Source: Plantactinospora endophytica
GTDB taxonomy: Bacteria; Actinomycetota; Actinomycetes; Mycobacteriales; Micromonosporaceae
NCBI RefSeq assembly: GCF_016862915.1
Contig: NZ_BONW01000007.1
Location: 1 to 39,972, forward strand
Reading direction: 5' to 3'
DNA: 39,972 nucleotides
In this document: piece after piece, positions 32,292 through 39,972 of the stretch
Position numbering within the stretch: position 1 is the stretch's first letter
Layout of the letters: every line of letters starts with the position of its first letter
The notes under the pieces: generated by a model
The model's input: the letters and a program-made list of their open reading frames with translations, nothing else
The model's database searches: none
Told to the model about the DNA's origin: nothing
Position numbers and translations under genes: made by a program

Positions 32292-33320
32292 ATGAAGTAC
32301 CGAACGCTGGGCCGAACCGGTGTCAGGGTCAGCCCCTACGCCCTGGGAGCCATGATGTTTGGCGCCATGGGCAACCCCGACCACGGCGATTCGATTCGGA
32401 TCATCCACAAAGCGCTCGACGCGGGGATCAACTTCGTTGACACCGCCGACGTGTACTCCCAGGGGGAATCCGAGGAGATCGTCGGCAAGGCACTGAACGG
32501 CCGGCGTGACAACGTCGTACTTGCCACCAAGGTGCACTACCCCATGGATGACGATCCGAATCACCTGGGCAACTCGCGGCGCTGGATCATGACCGCGGCC
32601 GAGAACTCCCTACGCCGCCTCAAGACCGATCACCTCGACCTTTACCAGATCCATCGCCCCGACCCCACGGTCGACATCGAGGAGACCCTGTCAGCCATGT
32701 CCGACCTGATCCACAGCGGCAAGGTGCGGGCGATCGGCGCCTCAGGCTTTCCCCCGTCGGAGATCGTCGAGGCACAGTGGGTCGCCGAGCGGCGCGGCCT
32801 CGAGCGGTTCCGTACCGAGCAACCGCCGTACTCGATCCTCAACCGAGGCATCGAACGCGAGGTCCTGCCGGTCTGCCAACGCTATGGCATGGGCACCCTG
32901 GTCTGGAGCCCGCTGAGCCAGGGGCTGCTCACCGGCCGATTCCGCAAGGGGCAGCAGACCGACACCCATCGGTCCGGCGGCATGCCGCAGCACTTCACCA
33001 ACGAACGCAAACTCGATGTGGTCGAGCAACTCATCCCGATCGCCGAGGGGGCCGGCTTGCCGATGACCCACCTCGCGATGGCGTTCGTCATTGCCCACCC
33101 CGGCGTCACCTCGGCGATCCTCGGACCGCGCACCATGACACAGCTCGACGACCTGCTCGCCAGCGCTGATGTCACCTTGGACGACGAGATCCTCGACCGG
33201 ATCGACGAGATCGCCCCACCCGGCACCGACACCGCTTCCAACGACGTGGCATACACGCCGCCGGCCGTGACGAACACGAGCCTACGTCGCCGGCCGGCCG
33301 CCGAACGCTCGGCCGCCTGA
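32292..33320 (+). CDS. Aldo/keto reductase
   Basis: A 342-residue NADPH-dependent (beta/alpha)8-barrel oxidoreductase. ATG 32292 has GGAAGGG upstream. The catalytic tetrad is intact: Asp50 and Tyr55 in DTADVY, Lys80 in ATKVHY and His121 in YQIHRP. The phosphate-binding end has SAILGPRTMTQLDDLL. The start YRTLGRTGVRVSPYALG and the length fit the AKR11-15-type bacterial reductases. It probably reduces aldehydes or ketones. It lies in a plus-strand group with an AraC regulator, a deazaflavin-type reductase and an aldehyde dehydrogenase, which together suggest carbonyl detoxification or catabolism. The last ~25 residues are Arg/Ala-rich and variable. Confidence 0.93.
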   Translation: MKYRTLGRTGVRVSPYALGAMMFGAMGNPDHGDSIRIIHKALDAGINFVDTADVYSQGESEEIVGKALNGRRDNVVLATKVHYPMDDDPNHLGNSRRWIMTAAENSLRRLKTDHLDLYQIHRPDPTVDIEETLSAMSDLIHSGKVRAIGASGFPPSEIVEAQWVAERRGLERFRTEQPPYSILNRGIEREVLPVCQRYGMGTLVWSPLSQGLLTGRFRKGQQTDTHRSGGMPQHFTNERKLDVVEQLIPIAEGAGLPMTHLAMAFVIAHPGVTSAILGPRTMTQLDDLLASADVTLDDEILDRIDEIAPPGTDTASNDVAYTPPAVTNTSLRRRPAAERSAA

Positions 33321-33636
33321 ACCACGGTCGCGCCAGGATGCCCTTCGGCCCGCACCTGCCCCATGCGTAATCGTCGGCGCGGCACCGCTGCGCCCATCGC
33401 CGCCCTTACAGTTCGCCGCCCCGGACGTTCGTGGTGGAGCGTCCCGGCTGGTCGAGCGGTGACTCGCGGCGTCGGACCTGAAGCGCTGCTTGGACTGTAG
33501 GATCTTGATGGTCCGAATCCCGCGTCGGCTGGGTCTGCTGTCTTCTGCCCGCCACACGTTGCACGCAACTCCATCATCCTTGCACGATCCTGTCGCCGCG
33601 AGGCGGACGACGCGGGTTCTGTGCTGCACTGGTGAC
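33321..33636. other. Intergenic region before the AraC regulator
   Basis: No gene is seen in these 316 bases. The AraC frame is open from 33490, but residues before ATG 33637 are Arg/Ser/Thr-rich and not family-like. Confidence 0.4.
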
Positions 33637-34542
33637 ATGTTTGCAGGCGAGCTTCGCGAACTGCTGGAACGGCATGCGCGTCCCGATCTCACCACGGCCA
33701 TCGACGGGGTCCGGATCTGCAGAGAAGACCGTACGGCCTCGCCAGGGTCCTCGATGTCCGGTGCGGTGCTGGCGGTCGTCGCCCAGGGATCCAAACGTCT
33801 GGCGGTGGGAGATCACGTCTACGAGTACGGCACCGGCCAGTACCTCGTCACCTCGGTCGACCTTCCAGTGACAGGACAGTTCGTCGATGCCGTTCCGGGC
33901 CGCCCCGCACTCGGCTTCGGAATGACTCTGGAACCCGCCGCCATCGCGGAGTTGTTGCTGCGGGTCGGGCCCGGGGATCTACCGCGGTCCCCGGGCCCCG
34001 TACGGCCGGGAATCGCGGTCACCGACGCCCCGGACGAGCTGCTCGACGCGATCGTCCGACTACTGCGCCTGCTCGACCGGCCACAGGACCGCAAGGCCCT
34101 GGTTCCCCTGGTCAAGCGTGAAATCCTCTGGCGGTTGATGACCGGGGAACAAGGTGACATCGTCCGTCAACTCGGCCTTGCCGACAGCAGCCTGACACAT
34201 ATCAGACGTGCCGTGCAGTGGATTCGGGAGAACTACGACCGACCGTTTCGGGTCGAGGAAGTGGCACAAGTCTCGGGAATGAGCGTCTCCGCCTTCCACA
34301 AGAACTTCCACGCCGTGACGGCAATGGCGCCGATCCAGTTCCAGAAACACATCCGACTACAGGCAGCCAGATTGCTGCTGGCAAGCCGGCCACACGATGT
34401 CACCGGCGTGAGTAAAACCGTTGGATACGACAATCCGTCCCAGTTCAGCCGGGAGTACCGGCGTCAGTTCGGTGCTCCGCCCAGCGTCGACGCGGCCCGT
34501 ATGCGGGATAGGGCTGTCCCCACCCCTGCGGCGCTGCCCTGA
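33637..34542 (+). CDS. AraC-family transcriptional regulator
   Basis: A 301-residue regulator from ATG 33637. The N-terminal half is a cupin-type sensor of the AraC_N type (SGAVLAVVAQGSKRLAVGDHVYEYGTGQYLVTSVDLPVTGQ, by its core YEYGTGQYLVTS). The C-terminal half has two helix-turn-helix motifs: RPFRVEEVAQVSGMSVSAFHKNFHAVTAMAPIQF and VTGVSKTVGYDNPSQFSREYRRQFG. In related regulators that sit by reductase genes, the sensor responds to small ligands and activates neighbours. It stands between the aldo/keto reductase and the nitroreductase/aldehyde dehydrogenase genes, all on the plus strand. No good ribosome site is seen, so the start is less sure than the identity. Confidence 0.9.
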   Translation: MFAGELRELLERHARPDLTTAIDGVRICREDRTASPGSSMSGAVLAVVAQGSKRLAVGDHVYEYGTGQYLVTSVDLPVTGQFVDAVPGRPALGFGMTLEPAAIAELLLRVGPGDLPRSPGPVRPGIAVTDAPDELLDAIVRLLRLLDRPQDRKALVPLVKREILWRLMTGEQGDIVRQLGLADSSLTHIRRAVQWIRENYDRPFRVEEVAQVSGMSVSAFHKNFHAVTAMAPIQFQKHIRLQAARLLLASRPHDVTGVSKTVGYDNPSQFSREYRRQFGAPPSVDAARMRDRAVPTPAALP

Positions 34543-34678
34543 CAGTCCTCCGAGCGAGGAGGATCGTGCAACTACGCGAGACGATCACGCTAGCGCAGTT
34601 GTCGCGGCGTTGCTTGTATTGGAGATGCCGGAACGAACGTCGGATTCCGGTTCCACCACCATGAAGAAAGAGGCGGCA

Positions 34679-34813
34679 ATGGACGTTGCTGACCGATCGC
34701 CGATCGCTGGCCGACCATCTCACGGGGAGTATATGAATTACCGCATGCGGGGAAGACCCGGAATCGAACTCGACCGGATGTCTCTCGTCGCTGAGTGGTC
34801 GAGTCGACCGTGA
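34679..34813 (+). CDS. Possible 44-residue small ORF
   Basis: ATG 34679 follows AAAGAGGCGG at good spacing and opens 44 codons (MDVADRSPIAGRPSHGEYMN…) overlapping the start of the next gene by 19 bases. The product is hydrophilic with no known family. It may be a coupling leader for the downstream reductase, or chance. Confidence 0.25.
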   Translation: MDVADRSPIAGRPSHGEYMNYRMRGRPGIELDRMSLVAEWSSRP

Positions 34814-35259
34814 CTGTGAACGACGCCATTGTCCGCGCCCTTGGCATCGGGCCGAACTCCTCCCGTGCCGAGCGCACGATCGAGATCACGACGCTGGGCC
34901 GGCGCAGTCGTATTCCCCGCCGCATCGAGGTGTGGTTGCACCGCGTCGACAGCCGCTGGTATCTGACCGGCATGCCGGTGCCCCGTAGTTGGTACGCGAA
35001 CCTGCGCGCCAATCCGCAGTTCATCGTCCATCTGAAGCACGGGGTTACGGCCGACCTGCCCGCGACCGCGGTGCCGGTCGACGAGCAGACACGGCGGCGG
35101 ATGATCGCCGCCGCCCTCGATCTGCAGAACCGACCCGACCTCGCGCCGAGGATCGGCCCACGCCAGAGCTTCGACGAGTGGTTCGCACACAGCCCACTGG
35201 TCGAGATCGTGTTCGATGACGAGCAGTTGCGGACCGCAGCGTCGTCCCGGTCCGAATAG
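34795..35259 (+). CDS. Deazaflavin (F420)-dependent nitroreductase-family protein
   Basis: A 154-residue split-barrel protein of the Ddn/DUF385 group that binds F420 or FMN. Visible family traits are ITTLGRRSRIPRRIEVWLHRVDSRWYLTG, VPRSWYANLRANPQFIVHLKHG (core SWYANLRANP) and the closing segment FDEWFAHSPLVEIVF. The start is GTG 34795 or GTG 34810; neither has a strong ribosome site and coupling to the small ORF upstream is possible. Members reduce quinones, enones or nitro compounds, or have no known substrate. Its neighbours (aldo/keto reductase, aldehyde dehydrogenase) are also redox enzymes. Confidence 0.85.
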   Translation: MVESTVTVNDAIVRALGIGPNSSRAERTIEITTLGRRSRIPRRIEVWLHRVDSRWYLTGMPVPRSWYANLRANPQFIVHLKHGVTADLPATAVPVDEQTRRRMIAAALDLQNRPDLAPRIGPRQSFDEWFAHSPLVEIVFDDEQLRTAASSRSE

Positions 35260-35420
35260 CCCGAATCTCACTGCTCGGCAGCGCCATGGAAGCTTCCCTC
35301 CGGCGCCGGCTGGGAGCCCTGATGCCGCCCCAGCGGGCCCGTCGCGTGCCGATTCGGACAACCGCCTGCCCCGGCTAGCTGCGTTGGCCGGGGAACAGAA
35401 TCAAGGAGAGATCAATTACC

Positions 35421-36839
35421 ATGCAACCGAACGTGATCAGCAAGATCTACATCGACGGCGAGTTCGTCACCCCGCACGGCACGGAACTCTTCGACCTGTA
35501 CAACCCCGCCACCGGGCAGGTGATCGGGCAGGTTCAACTCGCCGACCAGGTGGACGCGGAGGCCGCTATCGCGGCCGCCAAACGCGCCCTACCGGCGTGG
35601 TCCGCGACCTCCCGAGAAGAGCGGATCGACGCGCTGCGCCGACTTCACGACGCAGCCGCCGCACGGCTGGAGGACCTCCGGGAAGCCGTCGGCATCGAGT
35701 ACGGCGGCCCTGTCCGCAACCGGTACCTCGTCGATTCGACTGCCGGCGCGTTCGCCGACATGATCAAGACGCTGGAAACCTTCGAATTCACCCGGCAGGT
35801 CGGCAACGCCGTCGTGGAGATGGCGCCGATCGGCGTATCCGGCCTGATCATGCCGTGGAACTCCGACGCGTTCTTCATCGCCGACAAGCTCGCGACCGCC
35901 CTGGCCGCGGGCTGCACCGCCGTCATCAAGCCGAGCGAGATGAGCGCGACCCAGACCCAGGTTCTGACCGAGGCACTGCACGCTGCCGGACTACCCAAGG
36001 GGGTCTTCAACATCGTGACCGGCCGCGGCGACGTCGTCGGAACCACCATCAACCGTCACCCCGACATCGCCAAGATCTCATTCACCGGCTCCACCGAAGT
36101 CGGCAAGATCATCATGCGCGAGGCGTCCGACACCCTGAAGAGCCTGACGCTCGAACTCGGCGGCAAGTCACCGTCCATCATCCTCGACGACGCCAACCTC
36201 GAAGAGGCCGTGAGTGGTGCGCTCGGGTCAGGATTCGTCAACAGTGGACAGGCGTGCGTCGCCGGCACCCGCATCCTCGTCCAGGAAAACCAACTCGACG
36301 ACGTCCTCGCACTCATCACAAAGAAGGTGGAGGCCGACCATCCCGTCGGCGACCCGCGCGACCCAGCGACCGCCATCGGCCCCATGGTCAGCCAGCGGCA
36401 ATGGGAACGCGTCCAGTCCTACATCCAGCGAGGTGTCGACGAAGGCGCCCGGATCGTCGTGGGCGGACCCGGACGCCCCGAAGGACTCCCCGACGGGTAC
36501 TACGTACGACCGACGGTGTTCGCCGACGTCACCAACGACATGACGATCGCACGCGAGGAGATCTTCGGACCGGTCCTTTCAGTCATCACCTACCGCGACG
36601 AGAACCACGCCGTCGAAATCGCCAACGACACCACCTACGGCCTGCACGCCTACGTGTTCTCCAGCGACCCCGCGCGAGCCCGCCGCATCGCGTCCCGCCT
36701 CGAGGCGGGACGCGTATCGGTCAACGGCGGTTTCGAACAACTCTCCCCGTTCGGAGGGTTCAAGCAATCCGGCCTCGGACGGGAATACGGCAGCTTCGGT
36801 CTTGAAGGCTTCCTGGAGCCCCGGTCCGTGATGCTGTGA
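35421..36839 (+). CDS. NAD(P)-dependent aldehyde dehydrogenase
   Basis: A 472-residue enzyme of the aldehyde dehydrogenase superfamily, oxidising an aldehyde to the acid. ATG 35421 has AAGGAGAG upstream. Catalytic residues are present: Asn147 in PWNSD, Glu245 in LELGGKSP and the nucleophile Cys279 in NSGQACVAG; the cofactor-binding loop FTGSTEVGK is at ~221-229. Length and order are normal for the family. It is the last of the plus-strand redox genes; its immediate upstream partner is the deazaflavin-type reductase 160 bases away. The substrate is not determined by sequence. Confidence 0.95.
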   Translation: MQPNVISKIYIDGEFVTPHGTELFDLYNPATGQVIGQVQLADQVDAEAAIAAAKRALPAWSATSREERIDALRRLHDAAAARLEDLREAVGIEYGGPVRNRYLVDSTAGAFADMIKTLETFEFTRQVGNAVVEMAPIGVSGLIMPWNSDAFFIADKLATALAAGCTAVIKPSEMSATQTQVLTEALHAAGLPKGVFNIVTGRGDVVGTTINRHPDIAKISFTGSTEVGKIIMREASDTLKSLTLELGGKSPSIILDDANLEEAVSGALGSGFVNSGQACVAGTRILVQENQLDDVLALITKKVEADHPVGDPRDPATAIGPMVSQRQWERVQSYIQRGVDEGARIVVGGPGRPEGLPDGYYVRPTVFADVTNDMTIAREEIFGPVLSVITYRDENHAVEIANDTTYGLHAYVFSSDPARARRIASRLEAGRVSVNGGFEQLSPFGGFKQSGLGREYGSFGLEGFLEPRSVML

Positions 36840-37121
36840 CGGGCACGGCCGGACCCCGTAGCCGGCATACACGAGAGCGTTCCGCAAACTCGTGGCATAC
36901 CTCCGGCACGGGGCCCGGCCGACCCGCCCGCGCCAACGGCGCGGTGAACGAGCCGCAACCTCGACGAGTAACTCCTCCCGCTGTCACCGCGACAACCGAC
37001 GCCAACCGGCCGCAGCTGAGCCGAACTGGACGACACCTGCCGGCCAGACCGCACCGACAGCGTCCATCACCGGCATCGGCTCGTTACTTACCAAGTGCGA
37101 GCCGTTCACAGGGGGTTTCGT
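36840..37121. other. Intergenic region before LtrA
   Basis: About 280 bases (308 to the LtrA start itself) without a recognisable gene. The LtrA frame stays open back to a GTG overlapping the dehydrogenase stop (36836), but these ~104 residues are Arg/Pro/Thr-rich and unlike LtrA proteins, so I treat them as untranslated. Confidence 0.45.
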
Positions 37122-37151
37122 ATGGTCGTCGTCCGTACCGACCAGCGTTGA
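37122..37151 (+). CDS. Possible 9-codon leader peptide before LtrA
   Basis: ATG 37122 follows AGGGGG and encodes MVVVRTDQR, ending at a TGA that overlaps the TTG start of LtrA as TTGA. This suits translational coupling. Alternatively it is the real LtrA N-terminus displaced by a one-base indel. Confidence 0.35.
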   Translation: MVVVRTDQR

Positions 37152-38350
37152 CTGACGCGAATAACGGGCTGCTGCGCCGGGCCGAAAATTCGCAGCGGGC
37201 CACCTTCCTGGAACTCTTCTTCGACCTGGTCTTCGTCTTCGCACTGACCCGGATTTCCGACCGACTGATCGACGTCTTCGAGACCGGACGCCGGCTGCCC
37301 TTCTACGAGACATACCAGACCCTCCTGCTCTTCCTGGCCATCTGGCTCATCTGGACCATCACCGCGCTGGTCACCAGCCGACTCGACCCGGACCGGCCCG
37401 TGGTGCAGTTCGTGGTCGTCGCCACCATGCTCGGCGCGCTAGTGATGGCGGTGGCAGTGCCCCACGGACTCCACCAACGTGCCACCGTGTTCGCCGGTGC
37501 GTACGTCACCCTCCAACTCGGTCGCTCGCTACTGCTCCTGCGACCGAACCGGCAGGATCGGACCGCGACCATCCGATCGATTGTCTGGTTCGGGCTGACC
37601 GCCGTCCTATGGCTGATCGGCGCGTTCGTCCCCCAGGTGTCGCTACGGGTCGTGCTCTGGACCACGGCCATAGTCACCGACTGCGTGGGCGTGATGCTCG
37701 GCTGGCCGACCCCGAAACTAGGCCGAACGCCGATCTCCGAAACTGCCATCGCCGGCGAGCACCTGGCCGAGCGATACCAGCAATTCCTACTGATCGCGTT
37801 AGGTGAGTCGATCCTGGTCATCGGCCTGACCTTCAGCGGCGCCAACTTCGTCGCCGACCACACCAGCGCCTTCCTGCTCTCGTTCCTCACCACCGTGCTG
37901 CTCTGGCGGGTCTACTTCCACCGGGCCGGGCACGTGCTGCCCACCGCGATCACCAGCGCCCGTCATCCGGCCCGGCTCGGAATCAGCGCGGCCTTCTCCC
38001 ACCTGCCGATGCTCGCCGGAATCGTACTCACCGCCGTCGGGTACGAACTATCCATCGCCCACCCCTTCGGTGACACCGCCCCCGCCTGGCTCGTCGCGAT
38101 CCTCGGCGGACCCACCCTCTTCCTGGCCGGCCGGGCCGCGTTCGAGCACCAGATCTTCGCCCGGATCTCCCGCTCCCGCCTATACGCGCTCGTGACACTC
38201 GTCGTGCTGGCGCCAGCGCTGGCGTTCGTGCCGCCGTTAGCGGTGAGCGCAGCTGCCGCCGCAGTCCTCGCAGCCGTCGCAGGCGCCGACATCCTGCGAT
38301 CACGCAACCGACCACCAGAGCGCCCCACCCCGCCGGTGAGACTAAATTGA
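37148..38350 (+). CDS. LtrA-family membrane protein (low temperature requirement A)
   Basis: A 400-residue integral membrane protein with ~10-11 hydrophobic helices. It opens RATFLELFFDLVFVFALTRIS, the LtrA signature around LELFFDLVFV, and contains the ERYQQFLLIALGESILVIG segment (core ALGESIL) and FLTTVLLWRVYFHRAG. The family was named from a Listeria locus needed for growth in the cold; the biochemical role is unknown. No ATG/GTG fits; TTG 37148, overlapping the stop of a 9-codon ORF with a good ribosome site, is the best start. It follows the dehydrogenase on the same strand. Confidence 0.88.
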   Translation: MTDANNGLLRRAENSQRATFLELFFDLVFVFALTRISDRLIDVFETGRRLPFYETYQTLLLFLAIWLIWTITALVTSRLDPDRPVVQFVVVATMLGALVMAVAVPHGLHQRATVFAGAYVTLQLGRSLLLLRPNRQDRTATIRSIVWFGLTAVLWLIGAFVPQVSLRVVLWTTAIVTDCVGVMLGWPTPKLGRTPISETAIAGEHLAERYQQFLLIALGESILVIGLTFSGANFVADHTSAFLLSFLTTVLLWRVYFHRAGHVLPTAITSARHPARLGISAAFSHLPMLAGIVLTAVGYELSIAHPFGDTAPAWLVAILGGPTLFLAGRAAFEHQIFARISRSRLYALVTLVVLAPALAFVPPLAVSAAAAAVLAAVAGADILRSRNRPPERPTPPVRLN

Positions 38351-38361
38351 TCTCGGTCTGA

Positions 38362-38559
38362 CAGCTGCACCCAGACCGGTCCGGTGGCTGCTACGCCGTC
38401 GGCTGGGACACCTACGGCCTCGTTGGTGACATGCCGGTCGTAGCTCGCGACATCCCGGAGCTACTGCAACGGCTGCTGGCCACCAATGGCGTCCAGAACA
38501 CCCTGCCTGGTCCCTATTATGGCGACGCCTACGATCAGCCGCACCTTCCGGCGCGCTGA
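38362..38559 (+). pseudogene. C-terminal fragment of a SUKH (SMI1/KNR4) family protein
   Basis: After an in-frame TGA, this frame reads GGCYAVGWDTYGLVGDMPVV, ARDIPELLQRLLATNG, YYGDAYDQPHLP and a TGA. The YxVGWDxYGxxGDMP and ARDxPELLxRLL pattern is typical of the C-terminus of SUKH immunity-type proteins. There is no start and the N-terminal two-thirds are missing, so it is a remnant. It begins just 12 bases after the LtrA stop, which hints at a deletion joint there. Confidence 0.65.
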
Positions 38560-38683
38560 TCGCGGCATGGGCGGACACGCCTTACCCCTCGTCGGCGTCT
38601 CCATGATGGTTGTCGCCGACGTATCCACCAGACGTGTGGACGACAGTCGCACGCGAGCGGAGGTGGCCGTGCCGTGGGATGCG

Positions 38684-39211
38684 CTACCTCCGCGAGGGCT
38701 CCACGCTGGCGGCCGGCACCGTCACGATCACGTAATCCTCGGTCAGGTCCGGCTGCACGTCGACCATGGCGTTCTCACCGACGTAGCGGACGACGAACGT
38801 GGTCTCGCGGAGCCACGTCTCGTCATAGTCGGCAAGACTTTCTGGCACTTCGCCCAGAAGTCGCACTTCGTCACCCGGCTTGACCGCAGCATTCGCCGGA
38901 GCCTCATCGCGTTGGATGGCCGTGATCGCGTCGATGAGAGTCTCCAACGGTTTGGTGTCTGCGGCGTAGTGAACCAGATGGCCCGCCTGGCCGAAGATGA
39001 CATCCGCCTGAGCCCTGTTCAAGTCGGCCAGCGCCTCGACCGCACCGGCCGCCAGAGCCGAACTCCCCGACGTGTCGAGTTGCGCCGCCAACGCTAGGAG
39101 CAGGCGATCGATGACAAGTTCCGTAGTCTCCTCGTCCCTCACCCGGCGAGCATATGGCCCAGCCGACGGCCCGTTGTCGGCCAACGCGTGCAAGGGCAAC
39201 TTTGATGTCAT
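38684..39211 (-). CDS. Unknown soluble protein
   Basis: A 175-residue protein. ATG 39211 is used; a GTG at 39142 (VRDEETTELVIDRLLLAL) is possible. The first half is helical (ELVIDRLLLALAAQLDTSG, EALADLNRAQADVIFGQAGHLV); the second half has a beta-type segment VKPGDEVRLLGEVPESLADYDETWLRETTFVV (core GDEVRLLGEVPE) ending YVIVTVPAASVE. It resembles fusions of a helical bundle with an SH3-like barrel, only by impression. No family is assigned. It converges on the LtrA/SUKH end. Confidence 0.7.
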   Translation of the reverse strand: MTSKLPLHALADNGPSAGPYARRVRDEETTELVIDRLLLALAAQLDTSGSSALAAGAVEALADLNRAQADVIFGQAGHLVHYAADTKPLETLIDAITAIQRDEAPANAAVKPGDEVRLLGEVPESLADYDETWLRETTFVVRYVGENAMVDVQPDLTEDYVIVTVPAASVEPSRR

Positions 39212-39374
39212 GCAGCCGGCCAGTCCACCGGCATCCGCTCGTCGGCAGTTCCGGGTCTCTTGCCGCGGACACGACGGTCCGCAGCCGGCTCACCGGCCAA
39301 GTCGTCCCTCGCTACCGGCGGCGCCCGTGGCGCGTCGGTCCCCTTTGCTTCGGCCGGCGAGGACGGTCTGGGTG

Positions 39375-39394
39375 GCTTTCCGGCCGGAAAGCCG
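39375..39394. terminator. 20-base perfect palindrome after the PPOX gene
   Basis: GGCTTTCCGGCCGGAAAGCC is self-complementary and begins a few bases beyond the stop of the minus-strand PPOX gene. It can form a short stable hairpin and may end that transcript. Confidence 0.45.
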
Positions 39395-39400
39395 AGTCGA

Positions 39401-39781
39401 TCAGAACGACACGATGATGCCGACCATCGGGGGGCGGCGTAGCCGCAGCAGGCGAGCGAACCAGTTCCCTGCCCGTGACATGACGTATCGGCGGGCCAGC
39501 AGCTTGCGGGCCAGCGCCGTCCCGTCGCCGTCCAGCAACCGGGCCGTTCCCGTCGCATCCGTCGCATCCGGCGCCACCGTCCCGCGTACGGAGCACGGCT
39601 GCACACGCACTTGCGGGTTGTTCCGGATCCGCTTGACCTTGCCCGAACCCGCTCCGGTCACGATCCAGAGTTCAGCACCATGCGGTACGTGCCAGACCGG
39701 CGTGCTCACCGGAGTGCCGTCCTTGCGGTAGGTGGTCAGACTGACGTACCGGCTACGGACGATCTCGTCGGCCACGGTCAT
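39401..39781 (-). CDS. PPOX-class F420/FMN-binding protein
   Basis: A 126-residue split-barrel protein of the pyridoxamine 5'-phosphate oxidase-like group. ATG 39781 has GGCAGG upstream; earlier in-frame codons to 39835 are not family-like. Visible traits are YVSLTTYRKDGTPVSTPVWHV, the ELWIVTGAGSGKVKRIRNNPQV segment (core SGKVKRIRNNP) and a CSVRGT strand. Many such actinobacterial proteins are F420-dependent reductases or bind heme or flavin; which one applies is open. The C-terminus LLRLRRPPMVGIIV is short and basic, possibly membrane-proximal. Confidence 0.85.
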   Translation of the reverse strand: MTVADEIVRSRYVSLTTYRKDGTPVSTPVWHVPHGAELWIVTGAGSGKVKRIRNNPQVRVQPCSVRGTVAPDATDATGTARLLDGDGTALARKLLARRYVMSRAGNWFARLLRLRRPPMVGIIVSF

Positions 39782-39902
39782 CCTGCCAGCGTAGCGAGCC
39801 GCGCCCCCGGGCCGCGCCCGCAAGGTTGAGAGCAACTGGCCGGCAGGAAGGCTTACCCGCGCCCTCCGCCAGGCTAGGCCAAACGGTTAACCCAGGCCGG
39901 AC

Positions 39903-39972
39903 ATGCTGATCAATCCGATAGAAGAAGCCCTTCGAGCCTCACGGTCCGTCACCGCCGCCAGCGCCCTCGGCG
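39903..39972 (+). CDS. 5' end of a gene leaving the window
   Basis: ATG 39903 opens a frame (MLINPIEEALRASRSV then TAASALG) that is still open at the window edge, with AGG nine bases upstream. Only 23 residues are visible, so no identification is possible. Confidence 0.4.
   Translation, partial: MLINPIEEALRASRSVTAASALG

Noticed and set aside
34740-34775. tRNA-like T-arm (GAGTTCGATTCC) on the minus strand
   Set aside because: The flanking bases do not form a T-stem and no acceptor, anticodon or D arms can be drawn.
35216-36805. Plus-strand ORF of 529 residues overlapping the aldehyde dehydrogenase
   Set aside because: Arg/Pro/His-rich shifted-frame reading; the dehydrogenase frame has all catalytic residues.
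36836-37147. LtrA extended upstream to the GTG overlapping the dehydrogenase stop
   Set aside because: The added ~104 residues are Arg/Pro/Thr-rich and the LtrA signature begins soon after TTG 37148.

Overview
The window is high-GC DNA with actinomycete-style codon use, GTG/TTG starts, AGGAG/AAAGGA ribosome sites and actinobacterial families (F420/FMN split-barrel proteins, LtrA, an AfsR/LuxR-type STAND regulator, P450). A Micromonospora-like member of the Micromonosporaceae fits best, but this is judged from style, not from a marker gene.

Layout. (1) 1-0.74 kb: 3' end of a TPR-repeat protein. (2) 0.74-2.94 kb: gene-poor, decayed DNA. (3) 2.9-4.45 kb and 12.08-23.0 kb: the two halves of one minus-strand accessory island. 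In transcription order it carries A3-B2-A2-B1 (two tandem copies of a two-gene cassette), a zinc-ribbon protein, two further unknown proteins, a ribbon-helix-helix + RAMA-domain DNA-binding protein, unknown C2, a decayed gene, A1, an unknown protein, a HAD/CxxC zinc protein, an A remnant, C1 and another A remnant. (4) 4.45-12.08 kb: a roughly 7.6-kb Tn554-like element (two tandem tyrosine recombinases) inserted inside the HAD/CxxC gene, splitting it at the codon for the Arg in its CRTCVFR/PGN motif. Its cargo is a lower-GC, TTA-containing two-gene module, EACC1-like protein + caspase-like peptidase with a long helical-repeat tail, which I read as a conflict or immunity module. (5) 23.5-25 kb: a small leaderless gene under a strong dyad operator, a membrane-anchored protein and a small unknown. 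(6) 25.3-27.7 kb: cytochrome P450 followed by two paralogous secreted four-cysteine proteins. (7) 27.9-30.3 kb: large STAND/LuxR regulator. (8) 31-38.4 kb: plus-strand redox/detoxification set (unknown hydrophilic protein, DUF1330, aldo/keto reductase, AraC regulator, deazaflavin-type nitroreductase, aldehyde dehydrogenase, LtrA). (9) 38.4-40 kb: SUKH remnant, unknown protein, PPOX-fold protein and the first codons of another gene.

How it fits together. The island genes share repeated 5' leader sequences and paralogous proteins, so they look like one co-regulated, internally duplicating accessory system whose function I cannot name. The caspase element arrived later and broke one of its genes. 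Decay is visible: an in-frame amber codon splits the large recombinase, and an amber codon plus a one-base deletion inactivate an island gene. Family assignments come from reading motifs, with no database search behind them.
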